Assembly: GCA_902767125.1 (NCBI GenBank)
Contig: CACXGJ010000095.1
Span: 1-5,972 of the forward strand
Source: an uncultured Ruminococcus sp.
Lineage (GTDB): Bacteria > Bacillota > Clostridia > Oscillospirales > Acutalibacteraceae
DNA: 5,972 nucleotides
Reading direction: 5' to 3'
The translations under genes and the position numbers were made by a program. How positions within the stretch are numbered: the first letter of the stretch is position 1; each line of letters begins with the position of its first letter. Under the pieces are notes generated by a model. The model worked only from the letters and a program-made list of their open reading frames with translations, made no database searches and was not told the DNA's origin. Of this stretch, positions 1 through 5,426 are shown one piece after another.

Positions 1-242
1 CGATTTTGAATGATTTGTCAAGCTTTTTGTTACAATTTTGTAATCTTGATTAAAAAACGATAATATATCTTTAATTTTTTATAAAAAAATATCCTTTTTA
101 ACAACAAATTGTACAACAAAAATCGACAGAATATGATTGAGTAACTATATTGAAAGGGAATAATTACAATTTTGTTACAAAGGACAAAATTCGTTATTTT
201 AATTATGCCCGTGGTGATATAAATATATCAGACAATTTGTTT
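1..242. other. AT-rich intergenic region with recurring ACAA/TTGT dyads
   Basis: I see no credible gene here; stop codons are dense in all frames and there are long A and T runs. The 12-mer TTACAATTTTGT occurs twice (30-41 and 164-175). The first copy sits in a dyad, TTACAA-TT-TTGTAA (30-43), flanked by TCAAG (18-22) and CTTGA (45-49). In the second copy TTACAA is repeated 11 bases later (164-169 and 175-180). Related ACAA-N-TTGT dyads occur at 104-112 and 233-241. In DNA this AT-rich some of this is expected by chance. The right end holds the likely promoter and ribosome binding site of the first gene. Whatever lies upstream is outside the window. Confidence 0.6.
215..230 (+). promoter_or_regulatory. 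Extended -10 promoter overlapping a 16-bp palindrome
   Basis: TGATATAAA (215-223) fits an extended -10 element (TG-N-TATAAA), which can work without a good -35; nothing close to TTGACA lies 16-18 bases upstream. The same bases form an inverted repeat, TGATATA-AA-TATATCA (215-230), which could be an operator over the -10 and start site. Transcription from here would give a leader of only some 25 bases, just enough to include the ribosome binding site at 243-248. An alternative promoter is TTGTTA (172-177), 17 bases, TATTTT (195-200). No promoter has been demonstrated; this is pattern-based. Confidence 0.4.
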
Positions 243-248
243 GGAGGG
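243..248 (+). promoter_or_regulatory. Ribosome binding site deciding a TTG start
   Basis: GGAGGG lies 7 bases before TTG at 256. An in-frame TTG at 241 overlaps the start of this element and has no Shine-Dalgarno of its own, so the 256 start is preferred and the protein loses five residues from the longest reading. Confidence 0.7.
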
Positions 249-255
249 CAGTAAA

Positions 256-696
256 TTGACAATATCGGGAACAAAATCAAGAATGGTATATCAGACATTG
301 TGTAATGTTCTGAAAAGGAATGAAATAATGTATGAATGTGATGAAGAAAATTTATGTGTAAAATGCAGTATAAGCGGAAAAGAGAAGGATTTCAGGATGA
401 TATTCGTCATAGAGCCATCAAAGATGCTAACATCACTGTATGTTCCGATAGAGATAAATTCAGGTTTAAAAAATGTGTCTGATCTTGCATTTGCATTGTG
501 TGTGATAAATGATACACTTTCAGACGGTTATTTTGGCTTTGACAGGAGGAATATAGGAGTATACTTTAAGATGACCTCAAGCTTTTATAATTCACTGTTA
601 AGTGAATCAATATTTGAATATATGCTGTCGGTGGCGGCAGAAAAGACTGATGAATATTATTGGAAAATAAATGAATTGGTATCGTTGTGGAAGTGA
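256..696 (+). CDS. YbjN-like small protein
   Basis: Predicted cytoplasmic protein of 146 residues from the TTG at 256. It has no signal peptide or membrane segment. The pattern resembles the YbjN fold (related to type III secretion chaperones): an N-terminal helix (about 6-22), a beta-rich middle (about 24-65, with FRMIFVIEP at 46-54), a helix ending in NDTLSDGYFGFD (85-96), then a strand with IGVYFK (100-105) and C-terminal helices rich in acidic and aromatic residues. YbjN proteins are short, poorly understood and have been linked to regulation or stress responses; I see no catalytic motif. The stop is 54 bases before the PdaA-family deacetylase, so the two may be co-transcribed, although a weak promoter can be drawn between them. 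Family placement is by pattern only and a profile search would be needed to confirm it. Confidence 0.7.
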   Translation: MTISGTKSRMVYQTLCNVLKRNEIMYECDEENLCVKCSISGKEKDFRMIFVIEPSKMLTSLYVPIEINSGLKNVSDLAFALCVINDTLSDGYFGFDRRNIGVYFKMTSSFYNSLLSESIFEYMLSVAAEKTDEYYWKINELVSLWK

Positions 697-705
697 TAAT
701 ATAAA
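676..705 (+). promoter_or_regulatory. Possible internal promoter before the deacetylase
   Basis: TTGGTA (676-681) and TATAAA (700-705) are separated by 18 bases, overlapping the end of the upstream gene. This would give a leader of about 35-40 bases carrying the strong ribosome binding site at 736-743. The match is modest, and read-through from the first gene is an equally good explanation, since no terminator is visible in 697-750. Confidence 0.25.
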
Positions 706-735
706 AAAGAGGGGCATATTATTTTATTGTAATGA

Positions 736-743
736 AGGGGGAG
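736..743 (+). promoter_or_regulatory. Strong ribosome binding site before a TTG start
   Basis: AGGGGGAG ends 7 bases before TTG at 751. This start gives a protein that begins directly with a short basic N-terminus followed by a hydrophobic segment, as expected for a secreted or anchored deacetylase. The first in-frame ATG lies well beyond that segment (codon 37) and would remove it. Confidence 0.7.
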
Positions 744-750
744 AGGCAAA

Positions 751-1560
751 TTGTATTTCATATTCAACAGGAAGACAATAATTACAGTGATATCAGGCTT
801 TTTGGCAGTGTGCATATGTTGTGTCATAGTATCGGGTATAACGGCAAATAATGCTGTTATGACAGGGACAGATGTGAATTGGGGATTGAGCTTCAATTCA
901 CCTGACGGCATACCTTCAGGTAATGCGACTGCCGAAAAGCTGAAGCTGTCGGATGCCTATTATATAGGAGATGTGTCGCAAAAGAAGATATATCTTACAT
1001 TTGATGCCGGCTATGAAAACGGTTATACGGCAAATATATTGGATACGCTGAAAAAACATAATGTAAAGGCAACATTTTTTCTTGTAGGCAATTTTATCGA
1101 AACAGCACCTGAATTGGTAAAAAGGATGATAAATGAAGGTCATACTGTTGGAAATCATACAATGACTCATCCCGATATGTCATCTATATCGGATATCGAA
1201 TCATTTAAAAAGGAATTGTCGGGATTAGAAAATTTGTATAAGGAAGTAACGGGTAAGGATATGATGAAGATATACCGTCCTCCGCAGGGGAAATTCAGTG
1301 AAGAAAATCTGAAGATGGCAAAGAGTATGGGATATAAGACAATATTTTGGAGTCTTGCGTATGTTGATTGGTATAATGATGCCCAACCGACAAGAGAGCA
1401 GGCGTTTGATAAATTGTTGCCCCGTATCCATAACGGAGCAGTGGTCTTGCTGCACAGTACCTCAAAGACTAATAGTGAGATACTTGATGAGCTTCTTACA
1501 AAGTGGGAGGATATGGGGTATGAATTGTCACCGATAACGGAGCTTATAAAAAATAATTGA
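751..1560 (+). CDS. pdaA: Membrane-anchored polysaccharide (peptidoglycan) deacetylase, PdaA family
   Basis: A 269-residue NodB-fold (carbohydrate esterase 4) enzyme. Members of the PdaA subgroup remove the acetyl group from N-acetylmuramic acid in peptidoglycan, a step towards muramic delta-lactam in the spore cortex. Residues 9-30 form a signal peptide or anchor, so it should act outside the membrane. Motif 1 is TFDAGYENG (83-91) with D85 as expected catalytic base; motif 2 is HTVGNHTMTH (131-140) with metal-ligand histidines H136 and H140; motif 3 is RPPQG (176-180); motif 4 is FWSLAYVDW (199-207); motif 5 is LLHS with H235. The wording YENGY, FWSLA.VDW and LLHS.S..N matches PdaA more closely than ordinary chitin or xylan deacetylases, and the length is close to that of Bacillus subtilis PdaA. 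The second Asp of the classical TFDD is Ala here (PdaA has Asn), so metal binding probably differs from standard NodB enzymes. A role in sporulation is inferred from the family; a vegetative wall role is possible. Confidence 0.88.
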   Translation: MYFIFNRKTIITVISGFLAVCICCVIVSGITANNAVMTGTDVNWGLSFNSPDGIPSGNATAEKLKLSDAYYIGDVSQKKIYLTFDAGYENGYTANILDTLKKHNVKATFFLVGNFIETAPELVKRMINEGHTVGNHTMTHPDMSSISDIESFKKELSGLENLYKEVTGKDMMKIYRPPQGKFSEENLKMAKSMGYKTIFWSLAYVDWYNDAQPTREQAFDKLLPRIHNGAVVLLHSTSKTNSEILDELLTKWEDMGYELSPITELIKNN

Positions 1561-1625
1561 CAATATAGAGATATTATGATATATTTATACTAAAAATTCA
1601 CAGATCGAGAAAGATTAATTTATAG

Positions 1626-1657
1626 TGTCGGCTGAATAAAATTTAGCCGATATTTTT
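1626..1657 (+). terminator. Rho-independent terminator after the deacetylase
   Basis: TGTCGGCT (1626-1633) pairs with AGCCGATA (1645-1652), including one G-T wobble. The stem can continue through 1634-1637 with 1641-1644 to leave a three-base loop. It is followed at once by TTTTT (1653-1657). It lies 65 bases after the deacetylase stop codon and before the next promoter, so it separates the two plus-strand transcription units. Confidence 0.8.
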
Positions 1658-1696
1658 ATAAGAAACACTGATTTCCATGTATAAGAAATAAAGAGA

Positions 1697-1725
1697 TTGA
1701 AATTTGTTCGGAAATATTGTATAAT
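1697..1725 (+). promoter_or_regulatory. Near-consensus vegetative promoter for the membrane/transglutaminase cassette
   Basis: TTGAAA (1697-1702), a 17-base spacer and a perfect TATAAT (1720-1725) make the best sigma-A-type promoter in the window. The start would fall near 1732, leaving a leader under 30 bases with AGGCGG (1745-1750) as the ribosome binding site. The short leader leaves no room for a riboswitch. It should drive the three genes that follow, up to the terminator at 4601-4656. Confidence 0.75.
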
Positions 1726-1758
1726 TATCGAAGACAGTAAAAAAAGGCGGAATAATTT

Positions 1759-2451
1759 ATGGAAAAGATAAAAGAAAAATTAGCCATACCTACAGTACAG
1801 ATAATAATATTTGCGTTGATAATAGTGATAGGAGTATCTTTTATAATGCGTACAGCCCGTATGGACAATGAACGTAATACTCCCGATATGAGAGATCCAA
1901 GGGCTGTTGCATCAGTGACAGGAGTTACTACAATGTCAACAGATGATGCGGAATATTATAATGTGATAGTAGATTTTGATGGTGTAGACGGTAATTCATA
2001 TAGGAATATAGCGATATATAACATTCCGTTCAAAGTTAATATAGGTGACAGTATCAATATAAAATATGACGCATCCCAGCCGAGTATATGTTCGGTTGTA
2101 GATGATCCTGTTGTTTCATATAGCATAGGTGCATATATTTTGTGGTCAGCAGTTGTGCTTATAGGGATATGTGGATTCGGTGCAGCAGTAAGACGCTCAC
2201 ATCTGAAAGAAGTAAGAGATAATGTTGCAAAAAGAAATGCCACACGTGAAGAAATAGATAAAGTAAAGGAGGGATATGGAAGCTATGACGGAACGGGGAA
2301 GCCGAACCCTGAAGCAGCACCGTTTTCCGATAAGATAGATTATAATAAGATATATGATGAAAATCGTGGAGTTATGGATTCATATTTTGACCCGACAGCT
2401 TTGTATGTGGGGTATGATGAAGATGATGGTTCGGGAGACAATAATTTTTAA
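1759..2451 (+). CDS. Two-helix membrane protein with DUF3592-like ectodomain
   Basis: A 230-residue protein starting at ATG, 8 bases after AGGCGG. Residues 12-30 form a first membrane helix, 31-122 a probable extracytoplasmic domain, 123-143 a second helix, and 145-230 a cytoplasmic tail that begins with a basic stretch (RRSHLKEVR) and ends very acidic. The outer domain reads as short beta strands: AVASVTGVTT (49-58), YYNVIVDFDG (66-75), NSYRNIAIYN (79-88), then GDSINIKYDASQPSIC (96-111). The sequence GD.I.I.YD...P is typical of DUF3592 proteins, where the domain follows the first helix. The function of that family is not established. The tail is rich in Asp, Tyr and Gly (191-230), looks disordered and matches nothing I know. 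It is first gene of the cassette, with the lipoprotein gene 18 bases downstream. A distant relative with the same ectodomain layout lies at the cassette's other end. Confidence 0.7.
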   Translation: MEKIKEKLAIPTVQIIIFALIIVIGVSFIMRTARMDNERNTPDMRDPRAVASVTGVTTMSTDDAEYYNVIVDFDGVDGNSYRNIAIYNIPFKVNIGDSINIKYDASQPSICSVVDDPVVSYSIGAYILWSAVVLIGICGFGAAVRRSHLKEVRDNVAKRNATREEIDKVKEGYGSYDGTGKPNPEAAPFSDKIDYNKIYDENRGVMDSYFDPTALYVGYDEDDGSGDNNF

Positions 2452-2469
2452 GAAAGAAGTTGTTCCTAA

Positions 2470-3921
2470 ATGAAAAGGTCGTTAAAAATTCCTGCAATAT
2501 TATTTATTTTATTGATTTTATGTTTTACAGCTTGCAATAGAAGTAATGATAACAGTGTATCGATATCGGATAATACACAGAGCGTACACGAAAGCTCCGA
2601 AAAAAAGAGTGAAAATTCAGAAAGAAATATATCGCAAAAAGAGAACAGTTCTACAAACAAAGAAATACAGATTTCAGTTTCGAGTAAAGTTAATGAACAG
2701 ACCGAAATAAGTATGGAGTCGAAGGAAGCTTCATCAGAAGAATCGAGTGAAATACGAGAAGATAAAAGCAATGTCGAAGAAAGCTCGGATGAAGTCGTAT
2801 CCGAAAATTCTGATATACAGAGCAGTACGGAGGAAGTGTCCGAAGAACCCGAAAAAGTCTTTGACGAATCTATGGTGTATGAGTCGGATAAGAAATATTT
2901 TGTTCAGGAGCTTGATGAGAAGTTGTATAAATGTTTCATCAAGATGTACTGTTCGGTAATGTATTTTGAGGACGGAGTGCATTTTGCAGAAGATATATCA
3001 TCGGAATCGCTTGATACAATGATGTTTTTGCTGAATTATGACTGTCCTGAACTGATACAGCTCAACGGTGATTACTCTCCGATATATGTTGATGAGGAGT
3101 GCAAAAAGGTTTCGGGAGTGTATTTCACATATAATATGAGTGAAGAAAGCTATAATGAATATATTGATGAACTCAAGCTGTTTTTTGAAACTCTGAAGGC
3201 GGATATAGGAGAAAAAAGCGATATCGAAAAAGAGAAATATGTTTATGATATGATATTTGAAGATATAGTGTATGATGATGCAAACAGCTATTCAGGTACA
3301 GTTTGGGGTACTCTTATAAATCATATCGGAAGATGTGAAGGGATATGTAAGTCATTCATGTGGTGCATGAGGGAATTGGATGTCGAGTGTATGTGTGTTT
3401 CAGGTACTCCAAAATGGCAGACAGATGCTGTATATGCAGGACATTCATGGAATATAATAAAGATAAATGGAAAGTATTATAATGTTGATTTGACGATAGA
3501 TGATATAAAAGAAAATGAAAATCAGGTGTGTCATCCGAATTACGGTTTTTTCAATGTAAACGATGAATTTAATGATAAGACGCATGAGGTGTATGGCTTT
3601 TATAGGGAACTCGGGTTGCCCGAATGTAAGAGTGACAAGGCGAATTATCATAAAATGAATGGTCTGATGGTGTATTCGGGTGAAGATGTGAAGGAACAGC
3701 TGATGGAAATATTTGAAAAGAATTTTTCTGACAATAAGATAGATAATTTGTCAATAAAGTTTGATAATCTTTCGGTCATGAATAAATCATGTGTTCACAT
3801 GGAAGAATGGTTAAAGGAATTTTTGAGATCGGAAAATATAAACTATAGTAATGTGTGTGATGAAATGTGTCAGACAATAACGGTTTATGTTGAGGTATTA
3901 GGGGAAGAAGGAGAAGAATAA
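2470..3921 (+). CDS. Surface lipoprotein with Ser/Glu-rich stalk and transglutaminase-like domain
   Basis: A 483-residue protein. Residues 1-22 are a lipoprotein signal: basic MKRSLK, a hydrophobic core and lipobox FTAC with C22 as the lipidated residue (Phe at -3 is less usual than Leu). Residues 23-130 form a low-complexity stalk, about half Ser or Glu, likely to hold the enzyme away from the membrane. From about 136 a helical region leads into a transglutaminase-like fold: GRCEGICKSFMWCM (287-300) with nucleophile C289, GHSWNIIKINGKYYNVD (324-340) with H325 and D340, then LTIDD (341-345). The Cys-His-Asp triad is intact. The following part (H355 to Y393, with FFNVNDEF and LPEC) is also usual in clostridial proteins of this type, followed by an extra C-terminal domain (about 397-478). 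Such proteins may act as proteases, amidases or cross-linkers; the substrate cannot be told from sequence. The ribosome binding site before ATG is weak (AGAAAGAAG), suggesting dependence on the gene upstream. Confidence 0.85.
   Translation: MKRSLKIPAILFILLILCFTACNRSNDNSVSISDNTQSVHESSEKKSENSERNISQKENSSTNKEIQISVSSKVNEQTEISMESKEASSEESSEIREDKSNVEESSDEVVSENSDIQSSTEEVSEEPEKVFDESMVYESDKKYFVQELDEKLYKCFIKMYCSVMYFEDGVHFAEDISSESLDTMMFLLNYDCPELIQLNGDYSPIYVDEECKKVSGVYFTYNMSEESYNEYIDELKLFFETLKADIGEKSDIEKEKYVYDMIFEDIVYDDANSYSGTVWGTLINHIGRCEGICKSFMWCMRELDVECMCVSGTPKWQTDAVYAGHSWNIIKINGKYYNVDLTIDDIKENENQVCHPNYGFFNVNDEFNDKTHEVYGFYRELGLPECKSDKANYHKMNGLMVYSGEDVKEQLMEIFEKNFSDNKIDNLSIKFDNLSVMNKSCVHMEEWLKEFLRSENINYSNVCDEMCQTITVYVEVLGEEGEE
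3907..3916 (+). promoter_or_regulatory. Ribosome binding site inside the previous gene, fixing a TTG start
   Basis: GAAGGAGAAG lies within the last codons of the lipoprotein gene, with AAGGAG (3908-3913) 9 bases before TTG at 3923. The upstream stop TAA is at 3919-3921, one base before the TTG, so translational coupling is likely. A later in-frame ATG at 3956 would remove the basic N-terminus and has no better site. Confidence 0.7.
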
Positions 3922-3922
3922 A

Positions 3923-4579
3923 TTGAAAGCAAAAATTTCTTTGGAAAGAATAGGAATGAGAGGCAGCATAATACTTATTGTAATAGCTTTAATACTGCTC
4001 ACGGCAGGGATAATAGTTCAGGTAAAGAATGCAAGACTGCCCGACAAAGCAGTTTTATGTACAGCTACCATAACAGGATTCAATGAAGCTGAAGCATCGG
4101 ATATAAAATCGACTACAACAGCAGTAGAATATATTTATAATAACAGGAGGTATGAAAATATAACCTTGAGACAGTATGAAGGCTCATGGAAAAAAGGTGA
4201 TAAAGTACAAATATATGTGAGTGAAGAAGATCCGACAGTTATATGGACAAAAACGATGAAATATCATGGAGCAATGATAATATTTTTGTCTGTGCCATTT
4301 TGGACAATAGGTATATATAAAATAGTGCAGTTCAAGAGATACAGTAAGATAGGAGAAAATGAAAAGGACACTGATACAGAGGAGGAAATAAAGTACAAAC
4401 GCTCATCTTTTATAATACCGTTGGCGGCAGGGATACCTTTTACAGTGCTTGGAATGTTTTTGAGGGATATGGAAAACAGTTCTGTGCTTGCTTTGGTTGT
4501 GATAGTAATGGGTGGAAGTGCGGTGATAGTGGGTTTGATATCGCTGATAAACTTTTTCAATCTTAAATTGAAAAAATGA
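3923..4579 (+). CDS. DUF3592-like membrane protein with four predicted helices
   Basis: A 218-residue integral membrane protein from a TTG start. A basic N-terminus (MKAKISLERIGMR) precedes helix 1 (about 14-33); an outer domain spans 34-112; helix 2 is about 115-135; a charged cytoplasmic loop follows (136-160, with KDTDTEEE); helices 3 and 4 are about 162-179 and 187-212; the end is basic (KLKK). The outer domain has DUF3592 character: AVLCTATITGF (43-53), AVEYIYNNRRYENITLRQY (67-85), then GDKVQIYVSEEDPTVIW (92-108). This family typically has such a domain between the first two helices and no known function. It overlaps functionally, by spacing, with the lipoprotein gene before it (one-base gap) and is the last gene before the terminator. 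A membrane partner or anchor role for the lipoprotein is an inference from context only. Confidence 0.75.
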   Translation: MKAKISLERIGMRGSIILIVIALILLTAGIIVQVKNARLPDKAVLCTATITGFNEAEASDIKSTTTAVEYIYNNRRYENITLRQYEGSWKKGDKVQIYVSEEDPTVIWTKTMKYHGAMIIFLSVPFWTIGIYKIVQFKRYSKIGENEKDTDTEEEIKYKRSSFIIPLAAGIPFTVLGMFLRDMENSSVLALVVIVMGGSAVIVGLISLINFFNLKLKK

Positions 4580-4600
4580 TATAATGTTTTTGTATATTAA

Positions 4601-4656
4601 AAAAGCATAATGTATAATTCAGTTACGGATAACAACTGATTATACATTATGCTTTT
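4601..4656. terminator. Long bidirectional terminator hairpin between convergent genes
   Basis: AAAAGCATAATGTATAAT (4601-4618) pairs perfectly with 4639-4656. After one bulged T (4619), CAGTT (4620-4624) pairs with AACTG (4634-4638), leaving a nine-base loop (4625-4633). The plus strand ends in TTTT and the minus strand in six T (complement of 4599-4604), so it can stop transcription both from the cassette and from luxS. The stem is unusually long and AT-rich for a terminator. Confidence 0.85.
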
Positions 4657-4695
4657 AATTATGACTTGAATCATGCACCATCAGGACGGATTTTT

Positions 4696-5235
4696 TTACG
4701 AATCATAAAATTCTTTTCCATTGTCCGTTACGAGTCGTTCTGTTTTGGGATACTCGAAGATTTCAGGATTTTCGGAGTTAGCGGTGAGGTAGTCAGCGAA
4801 TTTTGCGGCATACCATTTTGCCATTCCAAGATTATGCATGAGATAATGTCCACAGTTGCGTGGTGTATTTCCCGGAACATTCTGTGCATCACCTACTGAT
4901 TTGAAGGCTCTTGTTATCAGGTCATAAATTTCATATGGAGTGCGGTTGCCCTTCAGGATGAGGTAAAATCCGGTCAGGCATCCCATCGGTCCCCAGTAGA
5001 TTATTTCTTCCTTCCAGTCAGGATCATTCCTAAGGAAAGTGGCTATAATGTGTTCAAGCGAGTGCATTGCTGCTACATCGACAGCAGGCTCCTTGTTCGG
5101 TCTTGTAAGCCTTATGTCATATGTTGTGACCAAACTGTTTCCGACCTGATCCACTCGGCTGGTAAAAATACCCGGAATAATAGCTGTATGATCTACGGAA
5201 AAGCTCGGTATCAAATTCGTATTTTTGTCTTTCAT
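4696..5235 (-). CDS. luxS: S-ribosylhomocysteine lyase LuxS
   Basis: A 179-residue cytoplasmic metalloenzyme that cleaves S-ribosylhomocysteine to homocysteine and 4,5-dihydroxy-2,3-pentanedione, the precursor of the AI-2 signal, as part of the activated methyl cycle. Signature residues are all present: SVDH (13-16), DIRL with R42, the metal motif HSLEH (H58, E61, H62), GPMGCLTG with catalytic C86, and NCGHYLMHNL with third metal ligand C128. The enzyme should be active. The tail beyond about 152 (ENPEIFEYPKTERLV) makes it some 20 residues longer than Bacillus subtilis LuxS. The ATG is preceded on the minus strand by AGAAGG (complement of 5245-5250) at normal spacing. No methylthioadenosine/SAH nucleosidase or methionine gene adjoins it; the upstream same-strand gene is dapL, 191 bases away, and the downstream side ends in a terminator. 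Confidence 0.97.
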   Translation of the reverse strand: MKDKNTNLIPSFSVDHTAIIPGIFTSRVDQVGNSLVTTYDIRLTRPNKEPAVDVAAMHSLEHIIATFLRNDPDWKEEIIYWGPMGCLTGFYLILKGNRTPYEIYDLITRAFKSVGDAQNVPGNTPRNCGHYLMHNLGMAKWYAAKFADYLTANSENPEIFEYPKTERLVTDNGKEFYDS

Positions 5236-5298
5236 GGTTTATCACCTTCTATTGATAATATATGGGTAAATCGTGTATAACAAATTTGTCCCACATGA

Positions 5299-5329
5299 AT
5301 TTTAACATATAATGTCCAGCCATGTCCAA
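5299..5329 (-). promoter_or_regulatory. Possible luxS promoter with TGGACAT direct repeats
   Basis: Reading the minus strand, TTGGAC (5329-5324) or TGGACA (5328-5323) could be a -35 and TAAAAT (5304-5299) a -10, with spacers of 19 or 18 bases, which is slightly long. Two copies of TGGACAT (5328-5322 and 5318-5312) occur exactly 10 bases apart over the -35 and spacer, as direct-repeat protein sites often do. A leader of about 55 bases would follow. I see no SAM or SAH riboswitch in it. Confidence 0.35.
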
Positions 5330-5426
5330 CGAAACGGTGTAAAAATAATAAAATCTATATTTTAAACAATATATTTGTTGTATGGTGTACTTTTATTTGT
5401 GTTATTCGCCAAATCAGCCAAAAAGG

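Noticed and set aside
657..911. Minus-strand open frame across the junction of the first two genes
   Set aside because: No ribosome binding site, and it covers the start region of the recognisable deacetylase.
2466..2771. Minus-strand open frame of 101 codons rich in Ser and Leu
   Set aside because: It is the mirror of the Ser/Glu-rich stalk codons of the lipoprotein; repeated coding on the plus strand keeps the opposite strand open.
4264..4560. Minus-strand open frame of 98 codons opposite the second DUF3592-like gene
   Set aside because: Antisense to a coherent membrane protein with a good ribosome binding site and operon position; no promoter or family resemblance on the minus strand.
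4666..4899. Plus-strand open frame of 77 codons opposite luxS
   Set aside because: It lies entirely antisense to the clearly conserved luxS, has no convincing ribosome binding site and its translation resembles no known family.
5280..5289. Perfect 10-bp palindrome ACAAATTTGT upstream of luxS, similar to the ACAA/TTGT motifs in bases 1-242
   Set aside because: The likeness is limited to AT-rich half-sites that are common by chance here, and the spacing differs, so I do not claim a shared operator.
5236..5300. Possible SAM or SAH riboswitch in the luxS leader
   Set aside because: The leader is short and AT-rich, without the paired, GC-containing helices or conserved core of known SAM or SAH riboswitches.
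5345..5426. Terminator after dapL
   Set aside because: Only weak AT-only dyads (such as AACAA-ATATA-TTGTT on the minus strand) and a short GCC/GGC pairing are present; none has a stable stem followed by a T run.
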